Shown here in pieces: positions 54,131 to 63,571 of a stretch of DNA of 64,000 bases. Source of the stretch: Clostridioides difficile_A (GTDB taxonomy: Bacteria > Bacillota > Clostridia > Peptostreptococcales > Peptostreptococcaceae). The DNA lies in contig OX246690.1 in NCBI GenBank assembly GCA_945909635.1, forward strand, positions 2,418,001-2,482,000, in the 5' to 3' direction. Made by a program: the position numbers and the translations under genes. Every line of letters begins with the position of its first letter. The stretch's first letter is position 1. The notes under the pieces are model-generated. The model saw only the letters and a list, made by a program, of their open reading frames with translations. It was not told where the DNA came from and did no database searches.

Positions 54131-57100
54131 CTATCTTAAAACATCAAACATTCCTCTAACATCTAAAAGCCCATATCCAGAACTTGAATTTGGATATACT
54201 GTATTCGAATCTTTTCTAGCTCCAGCTTGCATAAACGTTTTTAGTTTTTGAACATAGGCTTGGTTTGGATATCTACCATCAACAAAAGTATACTGAAAAT
54301 ACATTGCAGCTGCACCAGCTGCATGTGCACTTGCTGCTGCTGTACCAGTTATAGTTGCATATGTGTTTCCAGGATAAGAGGCTATTATATTAACTCCTGG
54401 TGCTACTATATCTGGTTTCAGCCTGTTTTCAATAGTTGGTCCCCTTGATGAACTTTGCCATAAACTACTATTAATAGTATTGTAAGCTCCTATAGTTATC
54501 AAATCATCTTGAACAGCAGGATAATTTATAGTAAAAAAAGGGTCTACATCTCTAAATCTAGTTCCACTTTTTAGAAGTACTCTATTTGGGAGATATAAAT
54601 TATATATTCCTGTTATAATATAAACTCCTACTAATCGAATCTTCCATACTCCTCGTTTTGCATTCTTTAAAGTAATATTAGTAAATTGCTGCCCAGAAAA
54701 AGTAGTTGGATATATATAGGTTATGGAATATTCAGTCCCTTCTAAATCAAATAAACCTGTCACTTTGTTATAGCTTGAAACCCCAACACTTTTACTTTCT
54801 TCACCAGTAGGAGATACTATTATTACATCAGCTTTATCTGGCTTATTTAGCCAAAGCTCTAATGATAATTCTTCTTCTTCTTCATTTAATTCTAGCTCAA
54901 CTTCAGCAGAAGCTCCTACATGTGGTATTATTCCAGATGTATGCGTTTGTGTATTACCCTCATTTCCTGCCCCTGCTGTTATGCATAGACCTCTAGTAAA
55001 GAATGCTTTTTCACTATTACTTCTATTAGTTAAGCCTGCCAAACTACTGGTACCTAAAGATGCATTTATAACTATTGGTCTTCCAAGTTCAAAAGCCTTT
55101 TTATATGCATATTGTGAGGCAGCAAATATCATTGCACTATTATAAAAACCATCTATCTTACCAAGTTTTATTATTATTAGTTCAGAATCTTCTGCTATCC
55201 CTGCATATTCACTATTTACATTTCCAAGCCCTGCACATATACCACTTAACATAGTTCCTTGACCAACTTCATCCTGAGATAGACTAGGGTCATTATTTGC
55301 AATAGCTCGATTTATGTCTTCTCGTGTATACTCTGTACCAATATAAAAACCATCTGGTGGGTTTCCTTCTTTTGTTTGGTCCCATAAATATACTATTTTT
55401 GAAGTACCATCTGGATAAATAAAATCTTGGTGTAAATAGTCTATTCCTGTATCTGCAATTGCTATTAGGGTACCCCTTCCTGTTATAGTAATATTAGGAT
55501 TATTTTTAAAGAAGTTTACACCCATTTCTTCTGTTGCAACTACACCTCCAAATGTACCTCTATTGATTTCTCCAAGAAGTGTCATTTTTGTAGTTGATAC
55601 AGTTCTTATAATTGAAGTAAGTTGTAAAACTCGTTGTATGTTATTATAGTCTGTATTATCTATAGATAGTACACCTAATGAATCACTTATCTTAAAGAAT
55701 CTTTGACTCATTCCTAATCCAGCTAATTCTTCTTCAAATTCAGGAGTATGAATTATATCTATTCCTGATAGCATTCCTGATTGTCTACTTGTGTTTCTAC
55801 TTACATAATTATCCCTCTCTAAGCTATTATGTATTTTTACATTGCAACCATCCATAAGCTTATAATTATTTTCCTCTTCTTTAAATGACTTATTAACACT
55901 TCTATATCCAATATCCTCCGTTTCTAAATCTTGATTTATATTAGATAGAGTATACAAATCTATATCTGATAAGTTTAAAAAACCAAATCCTAATGAATTA
56001 TTTGGGTAAGATCGATTACTTAACCTTCTTGCCTTTTTTAAAAGCAATGCTCTTAACTTTTGTGAATATAAAAATAAATCATTTCCATTTACAATTCCCC
56101 ACTCCATAAACAATGAGCAAACTCCTGTAACATGAGGAGTAGCCATACTTGTTCCTGTTAATGCTCCACTTGTACCTCCTGGTAAAAAAGATATTATATC
56201 TTCACCTGGAGCTAATAAATCTGGCTTAAATACACCTAATTGTGTATCTCCTTCTCCAGAAAATATGGATACTATATCTGTTCTTGAATTAAAACTACCT
56301 ACTGTTATAACTCTACTTGCTGTCCCAGGAACTGTTACAGTAAGTTCTTGAGTAGGAATCAGAAATCTAGTATTTCTATTTAATCCTTCAGAAGTTGGCA
56401 AATATATGTTTACATTACCAGTTACTATATCTATTGGTTCAAATACAAGTCTCCATAGACCCGGTGTTATTTGAGTATTAGAACTTAACTGTAAGGTAAC
56501 CCTCCTTGTAAGAGAATAGGGAGCTATAGGATAAAAATAACCAGTTACTCTAGTGTCTCCCAAAGTATTTCTTATTTCACCTGAAGTTAAAGAAACTGAT
56601 TGTGTCTTATTATTTGATGGATTTATCAAATGTACACTAAAATCATCAACAAAATCTGGCCATATATTTATATTTAATATACGTTCCCCTTCTCCAATTA
56701 CAAACTCAACATTTTCTATAATATTATTTAGAAGTCTAATCCTTTTATGACCACCTTTATCTGCATTATTTCCAGCTGCTACAACTATATTATTTTTCCA
56801 AAACAAACACATATCATCTATATATTGTTCAAATAAAGATGTTCCCCTATGTGAGCCTTCATTACTTCCATAACTTATATTTAATGTAACAGGCATTTTT
56901 AATTCTAATGCTCTGTCTAAAATAAATTTAATTGCCCTCATGAACTCTGTACTTCTTGAAAAAACATCTGTCTGTATATTTCCTACTCTCACCACTATTA
57001 TCCTAGCATCACTTGCAATGGTCGCACAGATACCTCCAACATGTGTACCATGTAAACTGGTTGTTGAAATAGGTATATACATATTTCCATCTATTGCATT

Positions 57101-57529
57101 ATTTATATCTTCATTAGTATATAATGTCCCCTCTCTAAAACCCTCTGGTGGATTTCCCTGAATAGATTGGTCCCAGTAATATAATATTTTAGACCTTCCA
57201 TTACTATCTCTAAATACAGGTAGAGTATAATCTATTCCCGAATCGATTATACCAATTATAGTTCCTTTTCCAGTTAATCCAGTTCTATTCTTAAACCCTG
57301 TTATTCCTGTACTTGAAAAACTTTGAACGTCCTGAGTCTGTAATATGAAAGGTTTTTCTATAAATTCAATTTCTGGATAAGTCAAAAGTGTATTTACATC
57401 TTCTTCATTATTTGATGTTATTATAGCATATGATGAATTAAGTATCTCTACTGAAACTCCTAATTCTTGTTCTAATTTCAATATATCTCCATTGTATTTT
57501 ACAATTAATTCATAATTTATTATAATCAC
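54131..57529 (-). CDS. cspBA: CspBA germination protease-pseudoprotease fusion
   Basis: 1132-residue fusion. CspB (about 1-545): prodomain with the known autoprocessing point at Gln66 (ILQTQ/D), then an intact triad Asp96 (GIIDSGID), His160 (SLHGTHVGG) and Ser461 (LTGTSMATP); it activates the cortex hydrolase SleC. CspA (about 585-1132): Asp693 is kept, but the His position is Gln757 (VGQGTM) and the Ser position Ala1064 (TGTAAAS), so it is a pseudoprotease. In spores YabG separates the two (established knowledge). It is followed at once by cspC. Expression is in the mother cell under SigE. Confidence 0.96.
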   Translation of the reverse strand: MIIINYELIVKYNGDILKLEQELGVSVEILNSSYAIITSNNEEDVNTLLTYPEIEFIEKPFILQTQDVQSFSSTGITGFKNRTGLTGKGTIIGIIDSGIDYTLPVFRDSNGRSKILYYWDQSIQGNPPEGFREGTLYTNEDINNAIDGNMYIPISTTSLHGTHVGGICATIASDARIIVVRVGNIQTDVFSRSTEFMRAIKFILDRALELKMPVTLNISYGSNEGSHRGTSLFEQYIDDMCLFWKNNIVVAAGNNADKGGHKRIRLLNNIIENVEFVIGEGERILNINIWPDFVDDFSVHLINPSNNKTQSVSLTSGEIRNTLGDTRVTGYFYPIAPYSLTRRVTLQLSSNTQITPGLWRLVFEPIDIVTGNVNIYLPTSEGLNRNTRFLIPTQELTVTVPGTASRVITVGSFNSRTDIVSIFSGEGDTQLGVFKPDLLAPGEDIISFLPGGTSGALTGTSMATPHVTGVCSLFMEWGIVNGNDLFLYSQKLRALLLKKARRLSNRSYPNNSLGFGFLNLSDIDLYTLSNINQDLETEDIGYRSVNKSFKEEENNYKLMDGCNVKIHNSLERDNYVSRNTSRQSGMLSGIDIIHTPEFEEELAGLGMSQRFFKISDSLGVLSIDNTDYNNIQRVLQLTSIIRTVSTTKMTLLGEINRGTFGGVVATEEMGVNFFKNNPNITITGRGTLIAIADTGIDYLHQDFIYPDGTSKIVYLWDQTKEGNPPDGFYIGTEYTREDINRAIANNDPSLSQDEVGQGTMLSGICAGLGNVNSEYAGIAEDSELIIIKLGKIDGFYNSAMIFAASQYAYKKAFELGRPIVINASLGTSSLAGLTNRSNSEKAFFTRGLCITAGAGNEGNTQTHTSGIIPHVGASAEVELELNEEEEELSLELWLNKPDKADVIIVSPTGEESKSVGVSSYNKVTGLFDLEGTEYSITYIYPTTFSGQQFTNITLKNAKRGVWKIRLVGVYIITGIYNLYLPNRVLLKSGTRFRDVDPFFTINYPAVQDDLITIGAYNTINSSLWQSSSRGPTIENRLKPDIVAPGVNIIASYPGNTYATITGTAAASAHAAGAAAMYFQYTFVDGRYPNQAYVQKLKTFMQAGARKDSNTVYPNSSSGYGLLDVRGMFDVLR

Positions 57530-57585
57530 CTCGATTTCTAAAATTATTATTAATGTATATGTTTTCTATAGTTCTAAAATGTATC

Positions 57586-57616
57586 AGAGTATATAATTTT
57601 TAAATTTCATTTATGC
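57586..57616 (-). promoter_or_regulatory. Candidate SigE promoter of cspBA
   Basis: Minus strand GCATAAA (57616-57610), 16-base spacer, TATACTCT (57593-57586), about 50 bases before the start codon. It loosely fits SigE boxes (GNATA / CATACANT). Weak, chosen because csp genes are known to be SigE-dependent. Confidence 0.3.
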
Positions 57617-57725
57617 AAACATATCTTCTAAGTAGTATATACTATTCATAAATACTTTGGTTTTTTAGTTCATGACACACCCTTTTTTGTATGAAATCAG
57701 ATATATTTTTATCACTTCAACAATC

Positions 57726-57759
57726 AAAAAGAGGCTTATCTCTATTTTGAGACAGCCTC
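57726..57759 (-). terminator. Terminator of the MoxR-VWA operon
   Basis: GAGGCT-g-TCTC and GAGA-ta-AGCCTC pair around a short loop, with TTTTTG following on the minus strand, 14 bases after the VWA gene stop. It separates this operon from cspBA. Confidence 0.85.
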
Positions 57760-57772
57760 ATTATTATTTATT

Positions 57773-58969
57773 TTACCTTGACACCATTAAATTTTTTAGT
57801 GCTTTCTCCAAACCTTTTACAGTTAATGGAAACATATTAAATTCACCTTGTATTAATCTTTGAGTCTGATACCAATAACTAATTGAATTCCATCCATCTC
57901 TCAATTCTGGATTCAACCATACTATTTTACTATACTTTCTTTTAAATATTTTTAGCCATTCTATTCCAGGAGTATAATTGTATGGTCCACGATAATTACC
58001 ACCAATATTAAGTAACTCAGTAGGTGACATGGAAGCATCTCCCACAATTATAACTTTATAGTTTTTATCTATATTTTGTAATATCCATTCAGTATCAATA
58101 GATTTACTTAGCCAACATTCAGGTGTTGTAAATAATCTATCATAAATACAGTTATGAAAATAATATACTTTTACATCTTTAAAATGGTTTGATTTACTTA
58201 CAGACTGGAATAATGTATTACATAGAGTGCTATATCCTCTCATTGAGCCACCTGAGTCCATAAGTAATAAAAGCTTCACTGTATTTTTTCTTGGCTTCTC
58301 AAAAAACAACTTTAAATACCCTGCATTATTACAAGTCTCTTCAATAGTCTTATCCAAGTCAAGCTCTGTTTTTGGAGTATCTATTCTAGTGGAAAATTGA
58401 CGAAGCCTTTTTAGTGCTACTTGAAACTGACGCATATTTAGAACTTCATCATCTCTAAAGTCTCTATATTTTCTTTCTCCTGCAACTTCCAAAACAGCTC
58501 TCCCATAGGTTGAATTTCCACCTATACGTATACCAGTTTGTCCCTTTCCTGAATGCCCTAATTCAGAAGTACCTCCTGTTCCTATCCAATAATTACCTCC
58601 ATTATGTGGAGAATCTTGTTCTTTTATACGTTCTTCTAATTTAGCTCTTAATTCATCAAGATTTATATTGGGATTTTGTTCTAGTCTTTCAAATTCTTCT
58701 AAATTTATATCTGTTTTATTAAGCCAATTCATAATTTCTTCTGGAATTTCTTCTTGATGTTCTATTCCTTTAAAATACTCTAAAAATACTGCATCAAACT
58801 TATCAAAATTACTTTCACTTTTTATTAAAATCATCCTACAAAGGTAGTAGAAATTTGAAAAATTTGAATAACAGAGACCTTTGTCCAATGCTTCGATTAA
58901 AGTCATCCACTCATTTAAAGATATATCTAATCCTCTTGCCCTCAATAAATAAAAAAATTTAATAAACAT
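57773..58969 (-). CDS. VWA-domain protein (CoxE-like)
   Basis: 398 residues: an N-terminal helical half (about 1-190) and a C-terminal von Willebrand A domain (about 205-390). The metal-site motif reads LLLMDSGGSMRGY, with Gly at the third position of DxSxS, as often seen in CoxE-like proteins. It lies 20 bases after the MoxR ATPase gene, and such pairs act as chaperone-type modules that load metals or remodel protein complexes (family knowledge). The client is unknown. Not obviously related to the adjacent csp genes. Confidence 0.82.
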   Translation of the reverse strand: MFIKFFYLLRARGLDISLNEWMTLIEALDKGLCYSNFSNFYYLCRMILIKSESNFDKFDAVFLEYFKGIEHQEEIPEEIMNWLNKTDINLEEFERLEQNPNINLDELRAKLEERIKEQDSPHNGGNYWIGTGGTSELGHSGKGQTGIRIGGNSTYGRAVLEVAGERKYRDFRDDEVLNMRQFQVALKRLRQFSTRIDTPKTELDLDKTIEETCNNAGYLKLFFEKPRKNTVKLLLLMDSGGSMRGYSTLCNTLFQSVSKSNHFKDVKVYYFHNCIYDRLFTTPECWLSKSIDTEWILQNIDKNYKVIIVGDASMSPTELLNIGGNYRGPYNYTPGIEWLKIFKRKYSKIVWLNPELRDGWNSISYWYQTQRLIQGEFNMFPLTVKGLEKALKNLMVSR

Positions 58970-58989
58970 AATTATCCAGCTCCTATTAA

Positions 58990-59811
58990 CTATAAACGTC
59001 TTTGCATAGATTCAATATCCTCGTTATTTTTAAGTAGTATTCCTGCAAAAGGAACTTCTTTCTCTATTTTTTCGATAGGAATTCCACTCAAAGTTAATGC
59101 TTGTATCCAGTCTATTAATTCTGATGTACTAGGTTTCTTTTGTATTTCTTTTAGCCCTCTAATCCAATAAAAAGTAGTCATTACTTGTTCTAATAGATGT
59201 TCTTCTACCTTATCAAAATGTACTTTGACTATTTCTTCCATCATCTCTTTATCAGGAAATTCTATATAATGGAATATACATCTTCTCAAAAATGCATCTG
59301 GAAGTTCTTTTTCTGCATTTGAAGTTATAATAACTATAGGTCTTTGTTTAGCCTTTACAGTTTCTTTTGTTTCATTTATGTAAAACTCCATTTTATCTAA
59401 TTCCCAAAGCAGGTCATTTGGAAATTCTAGGTCTGCTTTATCTATTTCATCTATTAAAAGAATTACTTGTTGCTTTGAACTAAATGCTTCTCCTAATTTA
59501 CCATATTTTATGTACTTACTAATATCGTCTACTCCTTCTCCTCCAAATTGACTGTCATAGAGTCTTTGAACAGTATCATATACATAAAGACCATCTTGAG
59601 CTTTTGTAGTTGACTTTATATTCCAAATCACTAAATCTTTTTTTAGTTCATTTGAAATCGCTTGCGCAAGCATGGTCTTACCTGTTCCAGGTTCACCTTT
59701 AATCAAAAGTGGTTTTTCAAGAGCAATAGCAACATTAACTGATGCCATTAATTCTGGTGATACCACATAATCACTAGTACCTTTAAAATTACCTATTTCT
59801 TTTTTTATCAT
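58990..59811 (-). CDS. MoxR-family AAA+ ATPase
   Basis: 273-residue AAA+ ATPase: Walker A GEPGTGKTM (about 39-47), Walker B VILLIDEIDKAD (about 115-126), sensor 1 PIVIITSNAEKELPDAFLRRC with the arginine pair at its end. Close to CoxD/MoxR type proteins paired with VWA partners. First gene of the two-gene unit; AAAGGAGTAG precedes the start. Its divergent neighbour is a permease gene. Confidence 0.88.
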   Translation of the reverse strand: MIKKEIGNFKGTSDYVVSPELMASVNVAIALEKPLLIKGEPGTGKTMLAQAISNELKKDLVIWNIKSTTKAQDGLYVYDTVQRLYDSQFGGEGVDDISKYIKYGKLGEAFSSKQQVILLIDEIDKADLEFPNDLLWELDKMEFYINETKETVKAKQRPIVIITSNAEKELPDAFLRRCIFHYIEFPDKEMMEEIVKVHFDKVEEHLLEQVMTTFYWIRGLKEIQKKPSTSELIDWIQALTLSGIPIEKIEKEVPFAGILLKNNEDIESMQRRL

Positions 59812-60280
59812 AAGTTCTACTCCTTTTAAACAATAATTTTCTAAATGTATATAGAGACTTTATTACTATTTTTAATATAAAAAATAATAAGACAATACAT
59901 TTGTATAGTATTATTCTAAAATTCTATATCCAAGTAAAATTACCTCTAAAATATTTAAATTTTATCTTTATTTGTCATAATTAAATGAAATATATATTTA
60001 AAAAAGCATGAAAAGAGAGTATCTTATACAAAATTTAAATTATAATAAACTTACTTTAACCGAGAATATCACTTTTTTTAGAATTAAGTTATATATAAAC
60101 ATAACTTAATTAATTTTCATCATTTTTAATCATAAATATAAAATTTTAATGTATTTATAATTTCATATTAATCATACTATATTAATACTGCTTTTTATTG
60201 TATAATAAGCTATAAATATTAACTTGAACTTAAATTTAGATATTTTAAAATTTAACAAATATAAGAAAGGTTGTGTTGTT
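59812..60280. other. AT-rich divergent intergenic region with inverted repeat
   Basis: No gene seen. AATTAAGTTAT (60082-60092) and ATAACTTAATT (60101-60111) form an 11-base-pair perfect inverted repeat with an 8-base loop. A TATAAT (60201-60206) may be the -10 box of the permease gene. The rest is unremarkable A/T-rich sequence. Confidence 0.45.
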
Positions 60281-61375
60281 TTGCAAGATAAAAAAATTTA
60301 TTTAAATATTGTACTTACGGTGGTTGTTTCATATATCTTAATTAAAGTTATTGATAATTATAAATACTTTTTTGGAATGGTAAGTCTATTAATGTCACTA
60401 TTGACACCATTTATAATAGCATTTATATTAGCATATATATTCAATCCATTAGTAAAGTTTTTGGAAAGCAAACTAAATTTTAAGAGAATATACTCATTAC
60501 TTCTTACTTATGGTGTACTCATAGTTATACTAATTGCCTTTATACTATTTACAGTTCCATCCATAGTAAATAGTTTAGCTGATTTGGTATCTCAAGTTCC
60601 TACATATATAGATAAAACAGAGCAGTTTTTATTTGATTTAGGTAAAAGTTTACAATCAGTAGACCCTAACACACTAAAAGAATACGGTGACAAAATTATG
60701 AGTGTAATGCCTAAGTTTAGTAACTTGCTTATTGGCTCACTTGGAGGAATATTTAGTACTACATTCTCTGTTGGAAAATTTATAGTACAATTTCTTTTAG
60801 GTTTTATAATTTGTTTCTATATATTATTAGAAAAAGAAAAATTCTTATTATTTACGAAGAAGATAGTTTATATTTCTTTGGGTAAAAAGTATGGAGATTT
60901 TATAATAGAATTATGTCAGAGCTTAAACATGAATATTGGTAAATACTTTACAGGAAAGATTCTAGACTCTTTTATAGTTGGAGTACTTTCTGGAATTGGT
61001 CTTTACTTTTTAAAATCTGAATATGCACTGTTATTTGGTACGCTTATGGGTGTTATGAATATGGTTCCATATTTTGGTCCAGTAATAGGTATGGCACCAG
61101 TTGTAATAATTAATTTATTCTCTAATCCAACAACTGCACTAACTTCTTTGATTTATTTAATAATAATTCAGCAAGTTGAAGTTACATTTATAGAACCAAA
61201 AATCGTAGGTGGACAACTAGGTCTTAGTCCATTTTTTACAATACTAGCAGTTACTGTTGGAGGAGGATTTTTTGGTATACCAGGCATGATTCTATCAGCC
61301 CCTGTGATGGGTGTTATAAAGATATATTTCTGTGAATTTGTAAATCGTAGACATGATAAAATACAGATGGAATAA
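60281..61375 (+). CDS. AI-2E family transporter-type permease
   Basis: About 364 residues with eight predicted membrane helices in the AI-2E/UPF0118 layout: N-terminal pair (about 5-65), a soluble helical region (about 100-165: LADLVSQVPTYIDKTEQFL), and the C-terminal conserved core (GVLSGIGLYFL, GTLMGVMNMVPYFGPVIGMAP, QQVEVTFIEPKIVGGQLGLSPFF). Family members export autoinducer-2 or act as Na+/H+ antiporters; the role here is not fixed by sequence. I choose TTG 60281 with AGAAAGG upstream over TTG 60224, which has no ribosome site; the start remains uncertain. Confidence 0.82.
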   Translation: MQDKKIYLNIVLTVVVSYILIKVIDNYKYFFGMVSLLMSLLTPFIIAFILAYIFNPLVKFLESKLNFKRIYSLLLTYGVLIVILIAFILFTVPSIVNSLADLVSQVPTYIDKTEQFLFDLGKSLQSVDPNTLKEYGDKIMSVMPKFSNLLIGSLGGIFSTTFSVGKFIVQFLLGFIICFYILLEKEKFLLFTKKIVYISLGKKYGDFIIELCQSLNMNIGKYFTGKILDSFIVGVLSGIGLYFLKSEYALLFGTLMGVMNMVPYFGPVIGMAPVVIINLFSNPTTALTSLIYLIIIQQVEVTFIEPKIVGGQLGLSPFFTILAVTVGGGFFGIPGMILSAPVMGVIKIYFCEFVNRRHDKIQME

Positions 61376-61387
61376 AAATACAATTTA

Positions 61388-61424
61388 ATTACGATTTTGT
61401 AATCAAAGGTTACAGCTGTGTAAC
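61388..61424. promoter_or_regulatory. Two adjacent inverted repeats
   Basis: ATTAC-N5-GTAAT (about 61388-61402) and GTTACA-GCTG-TGTAAC (61409-61424) share the TTAC/GTAA half-site. They lie between the permease stop and the secreted-protein gene, about 100 bases before its start. Possibly operator half-sites or weak terminator stems; no T-run follows. Confidence 0.35.
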
Positions 61425-61525
61425 TGTAATATTATTCTCTTTAATGGTAATATTTAATTATAGGAAACATACAATATTATTAAGTAATGAATCTTATATA
61501 ATTAAACACGAAAGAGGGTTTTAGT

Positions 61526-61882
61526 ATGAAAAAAGCACTTATATCTTTATTAGTTTTATCTTGTTTGTTATTAACTGCACCAGTAAATGAATCTTCTTAT
61601 GCTGATTCACAAAAGAATGTTCCTGTAAGCCAAAATACTAAATTGACTCAAGAACAAGCTAAAGAACTTTTAATAAAATACAACAATGAAGTTGATTACA
61701 TATATCAAGGAAATGCTAGCGATTTCGAAGCACTAAAAGCTAAAAATCTTAACGGTTATGTATTTTTACCAGATGCAGATGGTGACATCGGTTACTTTGT
61801 AAATGAAAATACTTCTGAGATATATTACTTCCACCCAAGTGGATATCTTGAATTAGTTAATCAACAACAAAATAATAAATAA
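61526..61882 (+). CDS. Small secreted protein
   Basis: 118 residues, not recognised. The signal peptide MKKALISLLVLSCLLLTAP with an alanine-type cleavage near SYADS gives a mature protein of about 90 residues, acidic, with a helix (TKLTQEQAKELLIKYNNEV) and a beta-rich end (GYVFLPDADGDIGYFV, SEIYYFHPSGYLEL). No cysteines. AAAGAGGG precedes the start; a strong terminator follows. Probably exported to the cell surface or medium. Confidence 0.75.
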   Translation: MKKALISLLVLSCLLLTAPVNESSYADSQKNVPVSQNTKLTQEQAKELLIKYNNEVDYIYQGNASDFEALKAKNLNGYVFLPDADGDIGYFVNENTSEIYYFHPSGYLELVNQQQNNK

Positions 61883-61889
61883 CTAATAA

Positions 61890-61930
61890 AAAATGGATGC
61901 AAATTGATATAAATTTAGCATCCATTTTAT
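61890..61930 (+). terminator. Terminator of the small secreted protein gene
   Basis: AAAATGGATGC and GCATCCATTTT pair, with inner AAATT/AATTT, followed by ATTTTTATTTT. Confidence 0.85.
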
Positions 61931-61973
61931 TTTTATTTTAAAGTTGTTTCTTTTTTTGCAATTTAAATATTTA

Positions 61974-63242
61974 TTAATCTTGCGCTTGCTCTTTTATAAG
62001 TTTCTTTATATCTATAGCAGGTTCATCTTCCATTTTTACAACTTTACCTTCCCATGTTCTAAGCATAACATAATCTGTTCCTTTTGATACAAGGTATTGT
62101 GGAAGTAATGGAGTTTTTCCTCCTCCTTTTGGAGCGTTAACTATATATGTTGGTATAGCCATTCCTGATGTATATCCTCTTAGATACTCCATTATTTCAA
62201 GACCATCATCCACTGATGTGTTAAAATGTTTTGTTCCCTTTACATGCTTGCTTTGGAATATATAATACGGTTTTACTCTTATTTTTAATAATTCTTGATT
62301 TAAACATCTCATTACAAATTTATCATTATTTATACCATTCAATAACACTGCTTGATTTCCTAATGGAACTCCTGCATTTGCTAGCTTTTCACAAGCTTCT
62401 TTAGATTCTTTAGTTATTTCCATTGGATGATTGAAATGTGTATTTATATATATAGGATGATATTTTTTTAGCATATTACAAAATTCATCTGTAATTCTTT
62501 GTGGCATTGTAACAAGAGTTCTAGTTCCTAATCTGACATAATCAACATGTGGTATTTCTTTAAGTTGACTAAGAATCCATTCTAAATAATCATCTTTTAA
62601 TGTAAGAGCATCTCCTCCAGTCACCAACACATCTCTTATTTCTTCATTTTCTCTAATATAGTCTATAGACTCTTGTATAATAGCTTTTGACTTGTGAGAA
62701 TCTTGTTGACCAATATTTCTTCTTCTTTGACAGTGTCTACAATACATAGCACACTCATTTGTTACATTTATTATCAGTCTATCTGGATATCTTCTTGTTA
62801 TACATCCTGCTGGATTTGTGTACTCTTCTCCCATTGGGTCTAAATCTTCTTGTTCATCTTCCAATTCTATATGTGTTGGTATGGACAGTAATTTTATTGG
62901 GTCACATATATCTTCTGGGTCTATCAGACTCAAATAATACGGGGATATCGCCCATCTAAACTGAGTACCAACCTCTTTTATATATTCTTTTTCTTTTTTA
63001 GTTAGAGTTATAATTTTTGATAAAGTATCTACGTCTGTTATTCTATTTGATAATTGCCATTTGTAGTTATTCCAATCTTCTTCTGTTCCATTTAATAAAT
63101 TTAATATTTTCTGTTTTCGTTTATTTATCTCTTCTTCTTTTTCAAGCCCTCTGTTAATCGTTTTTCTAGCCTGAATATAATCATCAATTTTTGATTTTAG
63201 TTCAGCAGCTCTCTCTAAGGATATTCTAGTTTGTTCATTCAT
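61974..63242 (-). CDS. eam: Glutamate 2,3-aminomutase (radical SAM, PLP)
   Basis: 422-residue member of the lysine 2,3-aminomutase family. Cys164/168/171 (CAMYCRHC) bind the 4Fe-4S cluster and Lys376 (GGGKTP) is the PLP lysine. In lysine 2,3-aminomutase two Asp (293 and 330) bind the substrate side chain; here those positions are Lys332 (FQSKHVKG) and Asn369 (IVNAPKG), exactly the residues reported for C. difficile glutamate 2,3-aminomutase, which makes beta-glutamate. No strong Shine-Dalgarno lies next to the ATG; AAAGGAGG is 45 bases upstream beyond a hairpin (see 63243-63295). Confidence 0.94.
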   Translation of the reverse strand: MNEQTRISLERAAELKSKIDDYIQARKTINRGLEKEEEINKRKQKILNLLNGTEEDWNNYKWQLSNRITDVDTLSKIITLTKKEKEYIKEVGTQFRWAISPYYLSLIDPEDICDPIKLLSIPTHIELEDEQEDLDPMGEEYTNPAGCITRRYPDRLIINVTNECAMYCRHCQRRRNIGQQDSHKSKAIIQESIDYIRENEEIRDVLVTGGDALTLKDDYLEWILSQLKEIPHVDYVRLGTRTLVTMPQRITDEFCNMLKKYHPIYINTHFNHPMEITKESKEACEKLANAGVPLGNQAVLLNGINNDKFVMRCLNQELLKIRVKPYYIFQSKHVKGTKHFNTSVDDGLEIMEYLRGYTSGMAIPTYIVNAPKGGGKTPLLPQYLVSKGTDYVMLRTWEGKVVKMEDEPAIDIKKLIKEQAQD

Positions 63243-63295
63243 AATTCTTCGCTATCAAAATTAACTACTCATATTATTTGATAGCATCCTCCTTT
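63243..63295 (-). promoter_or_regulatory. Hairpin between a strong Shine-Dalgarno and the eam start
   Basis: On the minus strand AAAGGAGG (63295-63288) is followed by a perfect stem GCTATCAAA / TTTGATAGC (63285-63277 with 63259-63251, 17-base loop) and then GAAGAATT before the ATG at 63242. If the stem forms, the Shine-Dalgarno comes to an effective distance of about ten bases from the start. A tiny frame of 8 codons (ATGCTATCAAATAATATGAG..) also opens inside. Confidence 0.5.
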
Positions 63296-63571
63296 CTGAT
63301 GTGTTTATATCATTCTGATAGGCAGATTTAACTTTGCCATATAGATTTTATAACAAATGAAATTGAACTTATTTTTGCATTTTTTCTGTTATTTTACACA
63401 TTTGTGAATATTTTTCCACTTTCGTCAATAAATTACAATATATTATGCATTTTTTTTAACAAATGATTAATTTTTTCTATTTTTAAGAATTATTTTACCA
63501 TAAAACGATTATATTTTCAAGATTATTAAAGTTAAAATTTTAATAGAAAATAAAGTATTTCATTAAATAAT
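63296..63571. other. AT-rich promoter region of eam
   Basis: No gene seen. It should contain the eam promoter on the minus strand; I could not assign boxes with confidence. Confidence 0.45.
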
